This document shows, piece by piece, positions 1-5,787 of a stretch of DNA of 15,592 nt; the first letter of the stretch is position 1; the number at the start of each line of letters is the position of its first letter. The stretch covers positions 1 to 15,592 of the forward strand of contig JBIQLO010000089.1 in NCBI GenBank assembly GCA_044464175.1. Direction: 5' to 3'. This DNA is from JBIQLO01 sp044464175 (GTDB lineage: Bacteria > Planctomycetota > Phycisphaerae > Tepidisphaerales > Tepidisphaeraceae). The position numbers were made by a program, and so were the translations under genes. The notes under the pieces were generated by a model that did not search any database, had not been told where the DNA came from, and saw only the letters and a program-made list of their open reading frames with translations.

Positions 1-192
1 ATCCTCATGGAGCCGAACGATCAATACCTGTGCATCGTCCCCGGGCGCGGCCAGGGCGGAAGCGAGGGAAATCTCTTCCTGCCGTTTGAGGGGGACGGGA
101 CGCTGTCGCTGATTTTGAGCAAGGCATTTCTGCTGGCGGAGGATGATCGCATCACCGACCCGACCATCGTGCGGCAGATTCAGGCGACATAA
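1..192 (+). CDS. 3' end of an unrecognised protein (5' truncated by window)
   Basis: The frame is open from the first base and ends at TAA 190-192, giving about 63 C-terminal residues. An ATG at position 7 is available, but the frame continues upstream of it and no ribosome-binding site can be seen in the six bases before it, so a gene entering from the left is likelier. The tail contains the stretch GNLFLPFEGDGTLS followed by a hydrophobic LSKAFLLAEDD and ITDPTIVRQI. I do not recognise the family. The gene converges on the UvrC-like gene ending at 257, with 64 nt between the two stops. A run of eight A starts inside the stop codon (191-198). On the opposite strand this is a T-run that could help end transcription coming from the right, but I see no good stem next to it. 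Confidence 0.6.
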   Translation: MLMEPNDQYLCIVPGRGQGGSEGNLFLPFEGDGTLSLILSKAFLLAEDDRITDPTIVRQIQAT

Positions 193-256
193 AAAAAACC
201 CCCGCTCCCGCCCTCCCCAATTCCCTTTCCAGCGCCGCCCTAAGGAGCCGCTGCAT

Positions 257-1417
257 TCACCCCTCCCGCCACGACTCCGCCGCATCTTCCCCGGCCGGCG
301 CAGGCTGTTTCTGCACCTGCCGCCACGCCGCCCGGAGCTTGGCGGGGGAGAGGTCGGCCAGGGGAATCCAAGGGGCGCCGGCGGCGCGCCTGGCGGCGAA
401 GAGGTGGTGAGCAACCAGGGCCATGCGCTCGACGCCGCTGGGGTCCAGCGGGATCGAATCAAGGTCGGCGGCCGATTGCCGCAACAACTCGATCAGAGGG
501 AGGGGGTCGGCGGGGTAATCGAGCAGGGCCAGGGGGACGTGGATTTGCCCCAGGACGATCAGAAAGAGCTGCACGGCCCGGCCCCGCGCCTCGGGCGCCG
601 GCTGGAGGGTGAGAAAGCAAAAGCGCTCCAGAGGGCGGACGTGGCGAAACGGCCCCCTGCCCAGCGCGCCGGCCCGCTCCAGGAGCGATTTGGCCTGCGC
701 CGCCGCCTCAAACCGCAACTCGGCCGCCGCCTGGCGCATGCGCTCCTCCTGGCGGGCAATAAAGGCCGGCAGATCGGTGAGCATCTCGGCGCTTTGGGCC
801 ATCATCCGGCGGTAGGATTCCATCGGGATCGACCCGTCACAAGGGGCCGGGCACTTGCCCATCTCCTTGTAAGCGCATGCCTTGCCGCGCGGGGCCTGCA
901 CAAGAATGTGGTGATAACGGCACAGATCAAACAGGTCTTCCACCTGCTCAATCAGCCGGGCAGCGCCCTGCTTTTCCTGCAGTGGGCCGAAAATCAGCCC
1001 CCCCTGCCCGCATGGGTCGGTGGTTTTCACATACCGGGGGAACTCGGCCCCCGGATCCACCCGCACCCACCACGGAAGGCGCACGCCGGTCATTTCGGGA
1101 TAGGTGTCGGGAAAGAGCCGCCGGGCGGCCTCCAGATAGACCAGGTCCGCCTCGAAATCCCCCCCCACGCGCTGCCAGTGAACCTGGCGCACCAGCGCCC
1201 GGTAATCCAGCCGTTTGGTTTTGGGTTCCTCGGCCGCAGACTCCCCCAGCCGCCGCTGAAGGGCGGCCCGCAGGTTCCGCACGGCCAACAACTGAACGGG
1301 ATGATCCTGGCCATCGGCCAGCAGACAGACGGCCGGCCTGGCCGGAACCTGCTTCAGGAAAACCCCCAGGTCCCCGGCCGGATCGAAAAAGAAGTGCTGG
1401 TCGAAGAGCGGGGGCAT
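257..1417 (-). CDS. Truncated UvrC-like protein (UvrB/UvrC-motif protein, degenerate GIY-YIG domain)
   Basis: 386 residues, against about 600 for a full UvrC excinuclease subunit. Residues 28-105 follow the layout of the UvrC GIY-YIG domain (AVCLLAD, VQLLAVRNL, then FEADLVYLEA), but the GIY and YIG tyrosines are replaced. FPRYVKTTDP at 127-136 and the FGP at 143-145 match the stretch that follows in UvrC. Four cysteines at 166, 181, 189 and 193 have spacing 15-8-4, close to the Fe-S cysteines reported for E. coli UvrC. The CPAPCDGSI motif and a UVR-type helix (about 221-250) follow. I see neither the RNase H-like 5'-incision domain nor a helix-hairpin-helix tail. Nuclease activity is therefore doubtful, and a binding or accessory role is an inference. 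It is the third gene after pyrH and frr, 93 nt downstream of frr. No clear Shine-Dalgarno sequence precedes the ATG. Confidence 0.8.
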   Translation of the reverse strand: MPPLFDQHFFFDPAGDLGVFLKQVPARPAVCLLADGQDHPVQLLAVRNLRAALQRRLGESAAEEPKTKRLDYRALVRQVHWQRVGGDFEADLVYLEAARRLFPDTYPEMTGVRLPWWVRVDPGAEFPRYVKTTDPCGQGGLIFGPLQEKQGAARLIEQVEDLFDLCRYHHILVQAPRGKACAYKEMGKCPAPCDGSIPMESYRRMMAQSAEMLTDLPAFIARQEERMRQAAAELRFEAAAQAKSLLERAGALGRGPFRHVRPLERFCFLTLQPAPEARGRAVQLFLIVLGQIHVPLALLDYPADPLPLIELLRQSAADLDSIPLDPSGVERMALVAHHLFAARRAAGAPWIPLADLSPAKLRAAWRQVQKQPAPAGEDAAESWREG

Positions 1418-1430
1418 GGGCGGGTTGTAA

Positions 1431-1500
1431 TTGGTTATTTGTTATTGGTTATTTGTTGTTTGCAAAAACCAATAGCAAATAACAAATAACAAATAACCAC
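1431..1500. repeat. Palindromic heptamer array, copy 1 (frr/uvrC-like gap)
   Basis: Ten consecutive 7-nt units fill 1431-1500. Five are of type TTGGTTA/TTTGTTA/TTTGTTG and five are complementary (TAACAAA, TAACCAC, AAACCAA). The halves pair around TTTGCAA near 1465. The outer 14 bp (1433-1446 with 1485-1498) pair perfectly and the inner part imperfectly. It starts 10 nt downstream of the frr stop codon in the direction of transcription. It is strongly AT-rich in a GC-rich setting. It could form an RNA hairpin between the two genes, but there is no terminal T-run typical of an intrinsic terminator. Confidence 0.85.
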
Positions 1501-1510
1501 CTAGGGGCGT

Positions 1511-2071
1511 TCACACTTCCAATATCTCTTTCCGCTTGTGCTCCATCAGGTCGTCCACCTTCTGCTCGTAGGTCTTGGTCAACTCCTGCACCTGCGCCTT
1601 GGCGCTCTCCACGCCGTCCTCCGTCAGCCCCCCCTCCTTCTGCTCGGTGTCCACCCCCTTATTGGCGTCACGGCGGGCGTTGCGAATCTGAATCTTCGCC
1701 TGCTCGGCCGCCTGCTTGCCCTGGTTGACCAGTTGCAGCCGCCGCTCCTGGGAAAGGGCCGGGAGCATCAGGCGCAGCTGCTTGCCGTCGCTGTGGGGGG
1801 TCAGGCCGATCTTGCTGTCGCTGATCGCCTTTTCGATCGCCTTGATGTCGCCGGGGCTGAAGGGTTTTATAAGCAACTGCGTCGCCTCGGGCACGCTGAT
1901 GGCGGCAATGGAGCGCAGGTCGGTGGGGGAGCCGTAGTAGTCCACCTTGATCCCTTCCACCAGCGCCGGCGAGGCCCGCCCGGTGCGCAAGCCCCGCAGC
2001 TCATGGCGGAAATGCTCCAGCGCCTTGTCCATGGACTCTTCACATTCGAACAATATGTCGTCAACCGGCAT
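1511..2071 (-). CDS. frr: Ribosome recycling factor
   Basis: 186 residues, the normal family length (about 185). RRF acts with EF-G in the cytoplasm to split the post-termination ribosome so that it can start again. Family hallmarks are visible: the N-terminal helix ending in LRTGRASPALVEGIKVDYYG, the SVPEATQLLIKPF strand, the KIGLTPHSDGKQLRLMLPALSQERR segment, and the long C-terminal helices with RNARRDANKG and a basic EHKRKEILEV end. The start is supported by GAGG five bases before the ATG. It lies 91 nt downstream of pyrH on the same strand, the classic pyrH-frr order, although the usual rpsB and tsf genes are not upstream here. The gap to pyrH is filled by an AT-rich palindromic repeat (2085-2161). 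No odd residues were noticed. Confidence 0.97.
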   Translation of the reverse strand: MPVDDILFECEESMDKALEHFRHELRGLRTGRASPALVEGIKVDYYGSPTDLRSIAAISVPEATQLLIKPFSPGDIKAIEKAISDSKIGLTPHSDGKQLRLMLPALSQERRLQLVNQGKQAAEQAKIQIRNARRDANKGVDTEQKEGGLTEDGVESAKAQVQELTKTYEQKVDDLMEHKRKEILEV

Positions 2072-2084
2072 GGGAACCTCGTCT

Positions 2085-2161
2085 TTTGTTGTTTGTTATT
2101 TGTTGTTGGTTATTTGTTATTGGTTTTTTGCAAACACCAAATAACCAATAACCAATAACAA
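2085..2161. repeat. Palindromic heptamer array, copy 2 (pyrH/frr gap)
   Basis: Units of 7 nt (TTTGTTA, TTTGTTG, TTGGTTA, TTGGTTT, then ACACCAA, ATAACCA, ATAACCA, ATAACAA) run from about 2085 to 2161. The left and right halves are complementary over roughly 26 of 32 positions by hand alignment. The centre TTTGCAAA-ACCAA is shared with the array at 1431-1500, so the two are copies of one element type. In transcription order it starts 1 nt after the pyrH stop codon and ends shortly before the frr ribosome-binding site. Confidence 0.85.
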
Positions 2162-2162
2162 C

Positions 2163-2882
2163 TCACGGCGTAATTTTCGTTCCGATCTTCTCCCCCCGGA
2201 TCACGCGGATGATATTCCCGGGCGTCTTGAAATTGAACACCACCAGCGGGATTTTGCGCTCCATCCCCAGCGTCAGGGCCGTCTGGTCCATCACGCGAAG
2301 CTGCCGGCGGGTGGCGTCTTCGTAGGTCAGCTCCGTGTAGAGCCGGGCCTCGGGGTCCTTCTTGGGGTCGGCCGAGTAGACGCCGTCCACCTTCGTCGCC
2401 TTCAAGAGCACATCGGCCTGGATTTCCGTCGCCCGCAGGGCGGCGCAGGTGTCGGTGGTGAAAAAGGGATTGCCCGTGCCCCCGGCCAGGATGATCGCCC
2501 GCCCTTTTTCCAGGTGGCGCACCGCCCGGCGGCGGATGAACGGTTCGCAGACGCTCTGGACGTTGATGGCCGAGAGGACGCGCGTCGGCTGGCCCAGCTT
2601 TTCCATCGTCTCCTGCAGCGCCAGAGCGTTGATGATGGTGGCGAGCATCCCCATGTAGTCGGCCGTGGCCCGGGGAATGTGGCCGCTTTCGGCGAAGGTG
2701 GCGCCGCGGATGTAGTTGCCCCCCCCCACCACGATCGCCAGCTGCACCCCCATCTTCGCCACTTCCACGCACTGGGCGGCAATCGTCTCGATCTCCGGCC
2801 CCTCAATGCCAAACCCCCCTTCACCGCCGAATCCTTCGCCGCTGATCTTCAAAAGCACCCGTTTGTATGCCGGTTGAGACAT
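2163..2882 (-). CDS. pyrH: UMP kinase
   Basis: 239 residues from the chosen start. It phosphorylates UMP to UDP with ATP in pyrimidine nucleotide synthesis, usually as a cytoplasmic hexamer regulated by GTP and UTP. Motifs of the amino-acid-kinase fold are clear: YKRVLLKISGEG near the N-terminus, VVGGGNYIRG, DYMGMLATIINALALQ, ILAGGTGNPFFTTDTCAALRA, and LLKATKVDGVYSADPKKDP. A second in-frame ATG lies 9 nt upstream at 2891, but a good promoter has its -10 box at 2890-2895, overlapping that codon. The transcript should therefore begin at or next to the ATG at 2882, which also gives the normal bacterial PyrH N-terminus. No Shine-Dalgarno sequence is present, consistent with leaderless translation. 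First gene of the pyrH-frr-uvrC-like group. Confidence 0.97.
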   Translation of the reverse strand: MSQPAYKRVLLKISGEGFGGEGGFGIEGPEIETIAAQCVEVAKMGVQLAIVVGGGNYIRGATFAESGHIPRATADYMGMLATIINALALQETMEKLGQPTRVLSAINVQSVCEPFIRRRAVRHLEKGRAIILAGGTGNPFFTTDTCAALRATEIQADVLLKATKVDGVYSADPKKDPEARLYTELTYEDATRRQLRVMDQTALTLGMERKIPLVVFNFKTPGNIIRVIRGEKIGTKITP

Positions 2883-2889
2883 GGCGGGC

Positions 2890-2917
2890 ATTATAGCGGT
2901 CAGGGGTTGCTTGTCAC
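2890..2917 (-). promoter_or_regulatory. Sigma-70-like promoter of pyrH, probably leaderless
   Basis: On the minus strand, GTGACA (2917-2912), a 16-nt spacer and a perfect TATAAT (2895-2890). Seven bases separate the -10 box from the A of the ATG at 2882, so the predicted +1 falls on the start codon or one base before it. The -35 box lies inside a degenerate heptamer array (2906-2947). Confidence 0.7.
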
Positions 2918-2947
2918 CTGTTACGGGTTATTGGTTGGTTGTTGTTC
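2906..2947. repeat. Degenerate heptad-phased array between pyrH and the divergent secreted-protein gene
   Basis: Six consecutive 7-nt units each begin G-T-T or G-T-C: GTTGCTT, GTCACCT, GTTACGG, GTTATTG, GTTGGTT, GTTGTTC. The last two resemble the TTGGTTA/TTTGTTG units of the arrays at 1431 and 2085. The stretch supplies the -35 box of the pyrH promoter. It is degenerate, so chance phasing is possible. Confidence 0.45.
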
Positions 2948-3049
2948 GGCCCGCCAACCGTCCTCTGCCTGCCGCTCTCGTGCGGGCCCGGTATCGCTTT
3001 TCATTTCTCCCCCCGATGGATTAAGATCGCCGCCCAAGGAGGCTGAGCG

Positions 3050-3763
3050 ATGCGCATTTCACGGCGGTTCATGATCGGGATGGCGGCAGTGCTGGTGGCC
3101 GGCAGTTGTCTGGCCGCCGACAAGGGAGAGCGAATGGTGAATTTCAGCAAAGGCCAATGGGATGCCTCGGCCTGGTCGCCGGTGTCGGTGGGGCCGCAGA
3201 CCCGGCCGATCGCGCTGGTGCAGCGGGCCGATTCGGTGGGCACGAACTCGTTTCCCCCCGAGCAGATCAAAAACGGGCTGGACAACGCCCTGCTCATGAC
3301 CGACTCGAAACTCGACGGCGGGCAGATCGAGCTGACCTTCGCCATCGGCCCCGAGCGCGGGGCAGCCCCCGGGTTTGTCATTTCGCCCAAGGTGAAGGAT
3401 GGGGCCCTGCAATCGGGCCTGGCGGTCTTCATCGCGGATTACACCATGGCCGTCTGGTGGGCGCATCTGGACCCGGAGACGGGCAAGATGGTCTACGATC
3501 CGCTGGCCCGGCTCAACCGCTGGTCCGAACCGGGGGTGAAACACATCGTGCGCTGCCGGGTCTGGAAGCACGGCGACCGCGGGTTCGATGTGGTGCTGCA
3601 GGTGGATGATTCGGATGCCATGATGGTGTCCCGCCGCAATCTGGACCACCCCTTCGACTCCCGCTTTGCGATCTGGGGCTGCCATGGGACCTGCGATTTT
3701 TACTCGGTCACGTTCAAGGACAAGGGCACGGTGCCGCTGAGCGCAACCCGGCCGACCCAGTAG
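3050..3763 (+). CDS. Secreted protein of unknown function
   Basis: 237 residues. The start is well supported by AGGAGG seven bases before the ATG. The N-terminus MRISRRFMIGMAAVLVAGSCLAA is a typical Sec signal peptide, probably cleaved after LAA near residue 23. The mature part (about 25-225) is rich in beta-strand-like segments, with GGQIELTFAIGPERGAAPGFVI, FIADYTMAVWWA, HIVRCRVWKHG and FDVVLQVDDSD. This pattern resembles the laminin-G/concanavalin-like sandwich of DUF1080-type proteins that planctomycetes have in large numbers. That is a fold guess, not an identification; I see no catalytic motif. It is transcribed divergently from pyrH. Short intergenic repeats follow 20 nt after its stop. 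A weak TTTTCA/TAAGAT pair lies at 2998-3027 and is not convincing as a promoter. Confidence 0.85.
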   Translation: MRISRRFMIGMAAVLVAGSCLAADKGERMVNFSKGQWDASAWSPVSVGPQTRPIALVQRADSVGTNSFPPEQIKNGLDNALLMTDSKLDGGQIELTFAIGPERGAAPGFVISPKVKDGALQSGLAVFIADYTMAVWWAHLDPETGKMVYDPLARLNRWSEPGVKHIVRCRVWKHGDRGFDVVLQVDDSDAMMVSRRNLDHPFDSRFAIWGCHGTCDFYSVTFKDKGTVPLSATRPTQ

Positions 3764-3783
3764 CCCTGTCGCCGTGGGAAAAA

Positions 3784-3814
3784 TTCACCACGGAGACACA
3801 GAGGGCACGGAGAG
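3784..3814. repeat. CACGGAG-type intergenic tandem repeat
   Basis: Degenerate direct repeats with a period of about 8-9 nt: CACCACGGAG, ACACAGAGG, GCACGGAGAG. The block starts 20 nt after the stop codon of the secreted-protein gene. From memory, similar CACGGAG/CACAGAG blocks are frequent between genes in several unrelated bacterial phyla. Confidence 0.6.
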
Positions 3815-3828
3815 AAAAAGCCGCGTAG

Positions 3829-3846
3829 GGTCCGCTTCAGCGGACC
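3829..3846. repeat. Perfect 7-bp hairpin with TTCA loop
   Basis: GGTCCGC (3829-3835), loop TTCA, GCGGACC (3840-3846). There is no T-run directly after it; the next bases are GGTTGTTCCG. It lies between two tandem-repeat blocks and may be part of a composite intergenic element or a weak terminator for the gene ending at 3763. Confidence 0.55.
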
Positions 3847-3860
3847 GGTTGTTCCGTCTT

Positions 3861-3890
3861 GCCACAGATGGGGCACGGATGAACGCAGAT
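3861..3890. repeat. CACAGAT/CACGGAT-type intergenic tandem repeat
   Basis: Three degenerate units of 9-11 nt, each ending in GAT: GCCACAGAT, GGGGCACGGAT, GAACGCAGAT. The type is close to the CACGGAG block 47 nt upstream and lies in the same intergenic region. Confidence 0.55.
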
Positions 3891-3960
3891 AGCTTTTCAA
3901 GGGGCAAGATGATTCCCGTTCCCTGGGATTTTTTCATTGTGATCCGTCCCCAAAGAAATT

Positions 3961-3989
3961 TTGGCTCTTTCCAATTAACACGATAGAAT
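3961..3989 (+). promoter_or_regulatory. Sigma-70-like promoter of the AT-rich membrane-protein gene
   Basis: TTGGCT (3961-3966), a 17-nt spacer and TAGAAT (3984-3989). The -10 box matches 5 of 6 consensus bases and the -35 box 4 of 6. The predicted start near 3996 would give a leader of about 75 nt before the ATG at 4071. Confidence 0.5.
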
Positions 3990-4070
3990 GCTTCACGTCC
4001 ATTTTTCTCTTCCATGAGGGCGTATGGCTAAGGATTTAGCAGCTCTAACATTCTTGCAAGGACTTTCAAA

Positions 4071-5306
4071 ATGCTGGAACTCAACGTCCTTCCTCAATCC
4101 GCTCATATGATTGCTACAGGATTGGTGCAGATCGCCAAGGACCAGATGTCGAGCCAGCGCGTCGCTATCTCGATTGAAACAGGTTTGCCTTCAATCTCTA
4201 TTAACACCGAAATTTCAGGAAAAAACCCCGAGGCAAACGTAACTGTAAAGGAATTCCTCGAAACGGTGGCAACGCGCCCTGAAATTCTATGCACCAGCGC
4301 ATTTCTCAGAAATCATCAACAAGATCGACCTTTGTTTGAGCTAAAGTACATAGGGTCAGAAGGAAAAAGTTTCTTTTCAATAGAAAGAGTTGATGACAAG
4401 GCGTTCGCGATCGCGCTTTTCGATAATCTACGGAAGCAATTTAATATCACCACTAGAAATGCCGTATTGGGGGCTTCATTTCCGCCAGAAATGGCGGAAG
4501 TCATTCGGTTCGGAGCAGAATCCGTTGCAGGTTTGGAAGCACAGGTCAGTCGCCTCGGAACATTTCTCACTCAAATGATCCAGAAGGATTCAGAGGCGGT
4601 ACGCGCCCTTACAGTACACCTTGAGAATCAATTTCAAAAGAAACAGAATGAGGCGGACGAACGCATCCGTATGCAACAGGAACAAATTGATGCGGAACGC
4701 AGAGAATTTGAGAAGGAAAAAGCAGCGTTTGACGACCGCAATAGAACCCATGTACGTCGCGATCTCTTGAAGAAGATTCAAACCAATATAGAAGACAGGG
4801 GCAAGGTAGCCCCCGTTACATCCAGTGCATCTCGGAGCCGACTATTGATTCACGGGGTAAGTGGACTGCTGATTCTGCTCTCGGCTGCATCTGCGGTCAT
4901 CGCAGGAATAGGATTATATAGGGATGCAGGCCACACGCCCTTTGACTGGCGGATGGTACCCCCGTTCAGTGCTGCTGCGATTTTCTTTGCAGTAATCCTC
5001 GTCTTCTATCTTCGCTGGACCAGTCGGTGGGCAGATCGCCTCGCTCATCAGGACATTGCAGTCGCCCAATACGCTTCGGATATTCTACGTGCAAGTTGGA
5101 TTGCCGAACTTTTGTTTGAATTTAAAGATGAACAGCAGAAGGAACTCCCCCGGGAGGTTCTCGCAAGTCTCACCGAGGGCCTATTCAAACGCGACGCATT
5201 CCGGCCTGACCACTACCACGTGGCTGATGATATGGCTGAGGCAGTGCATCACGTCAAGTCCTTCAAAGCCGGAAAAGATGGTGTCAAAATTGTTACTAGA
5301 AAATAG
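4071..5306 (+). CDS. Unrecognised coiled-coil protein with a two-helix membrane hairpin
   Basis: 411 residues. The start is supported by AAGGA eight bases before the ATG. Residues 1-130 form a soluble domain I do not recognise (beta-like VAISIETGLPSISINTEISG, then VKEFLETVATRPEIL). Residues about 150-235 are a highly charged heptad-like coiled coil (EAQVSRLGTFL through RREFEKEKAAFDDR). Two transmembrane segments follow, about 258-283 and 297-316, joined by a short loop, so both ends should lie on the same side, probably the cytoplasm. Residues 317-411 are a second soluble part with WIAELLFEF and a basic end. There is no signal peptide and no enzyme motif. The gene is clearly AT-richer than its neighbours, stands alone, and has its own promoter and terminator, which suggests acquired DNA. 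A sensor, scaffold or defence-type membrane effector is possible; none can be assigned from sequence alone. Confidence 0.85.
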   Translation: MLELNVLPQSAHMIATGLVQIAKDQMSSQRVAISIETGLPSISINTEISGKNPEANVTVKEFLETVATRPEILCTSAFLRNHQQDRPLFELKYIGSEGKSFFSIERVDDKAFAIALFDNLRKQFNITTRNAVLGASFPPEMAEVIRFGAESVAGLEAQVSRLGTFLTQMIQKDSEAVRALTVHLENQFQKKQNEADERIRMQQEQIDAERREFEKEKAAFDDRNRTHVRRDLLKKIQTNIEDRGKVAPVTSSASRSRLLIHGVSGLLILLSAASAVIAGIGLYRDAGHTPFDWRMVPPFSAAAIFFAVILVFYLRWTSRWADRLAHQDIAVAQYASDILRASWIAELLFEFKDEQQKELPREVLASLTEGLFKRDAFRPDHYHVADDMAEAVHHVKSFKAGKDGVKIVTRK

Positions 5307-5313
5307 CCCTCAA

Positions 5314-5345
5314 TCCCGCACCCTATGCGGGACTATTTTGAGATA
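5314..5345 (+). terminator. Intrinsic terminator after the AT-rich gene
   Basis: A stem TCCCGCA (5314-5320) with TGCGGGA (5326-5332) and a 5-nt loop begins 7 nt after the stop codon at 5306. It is followed by a T-rich stretch with a second small repeat (ACTATTTTGAGATAGTTTTT). This is the best terminator in the window. Confidence 0.75.
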
Positions 5346-5423
5346 GTTTTTATTGACTATACAGTTGCATGCTGGAGGAGCAACGCGGTTTTCGTCACGC
5401 GATAGCGTGCTCTACGAATCTAC

Positions 5424-5672
5424 TCACTTGACGCGAGACGCGGCCAGCCCACCGATCAGCAATGCATTTGCGAGGGAGTAGAGCGTAGCCGCCGCCAGGA
5501 ACCGAGCCGTTTCACTTCCCATCTCGTCATTGAGATAGAGCCACCACCCCACCGCCAATCCCCCGAACCATGCCAGGTGGAGTATCGCGCCAAGTAGGTG
5601 CAAGGTACGACGCCAACCATTATGGAATGCCGCGCCAGGCTCGTTCGATTCGTAATTCAGTATGCGACGCAT
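5424..5672 (-). CDS. Small two-helix membrane protein
   Basis: 82 residues from the ATG at 5672. The start is chosen because MRRILNYESNEPG gives an N-terminus of the ILNYE type that I associate, from memory, with small planctomycete membrane proteins, and because the upstream extension in the same frame looks like noise. No clear Shine-Dalgarno sequence precedes it. Two hydrophobic segments are visible, about residues 25-45 (LHLLGAILHLAWFGGLAVGWWLYL) and 57-77 (FLAAATLYSLANALLIGGLAA), separated by the acidic NDEMGSE. It lies 115 nt downstream of the DUF3299-like gene on the same strand and could be the last gene of that unit. The function is unknown. It is convergent with the AT-rich gene ending at 5306. 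Confidence 0.6.
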   Translation of the reverse strand: MRRILNYESNEPGAAFHNGWRRTLHLLGAILHLAWFGGLAVGWWLYLNDEMGSETARFLAAATLYSLANALLIGGLAASRVK

Positions 5673-5715
5673 CGGAGAGCCACTTGCTACCACGGCCAGA
5701 TGCCATCCGGCCGTT

Positions 5716-5756
5716 TTCAATTTGGAACTTGGGCTTTCGAATTTGTTTGGATTCAA
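5716..5756. repeat. Possible degenerate TTCAATTT/TTCGAATTT tandem stretch
   Basis: The stretch has repeating TTCAATTTGG, GGCTTTCGAATTTG and TTTGGATTC elements with a period of about 8 nt, AT-rich against its surroundings. It lies between the DUF3299-like gene and the small membrane-protein gene. It resembles the other short-period intergenic repeats but is degenerate. Confidence 0.3.
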
Positions 5757-5787
5757 CTCCGGCGCACCATCCACGGCCCACGCACCC

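Larger units (their letters stand above)
3764..4070. other. 307-bp intergenic stretch: repeats, then AT-rich leader
   Basis: The left half (3784-3890) is a set of short-period repeats and a small perfect hairpin, listed separately. The right half (3891-4070) becomes AT-rich, like the gene that follows it, and contains that gene's probable promoter (3961-3989) and ribosome-binding site. I see no RNA gene and no convincing protein. A possible 28-codon reading frame at 4024-4110 is discussed in the findings. Confidence 0.6.

Noticed and set aside
143..1489. Long + strand open frame opposite the UvrC-like gene
   Set aside because: Its translation is Arg/Pro/Gly/His-rich with no domain, whereas the opposite strand encodes clear UvrC-like motifs. 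It is a by-product of high GC content.
1431..1500. Intrinsic terminator after frr
   Set aside because: The hairpin is AT-rich with mismatches and lacks a terminal T-run. It is better described as a repeat element, though an effect on RNA is possible.
1431..2161. CRISPR array
   Set aside because: The intergenic units are 7 nt, adjacent and without spacers, and are arranged as inverted halves. No cas gene is nearby.
2945..2997. Terminator-like hairpin GGCCCGC...GCGGGCC upstream of the secreted-protein gene
   Set aside because: The stem is 7 bp with a loop of more than 25 nt and no adequate T-run, in a gap between divergent genes where no transcript needs to end.
3891..5345. Insertion sequence or prophage remnant
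   Set aside because: The base composition is foreign-looking, but I see no transposase, integrase, terminal inverted repeats, target duplication or tRNA gene next to it.
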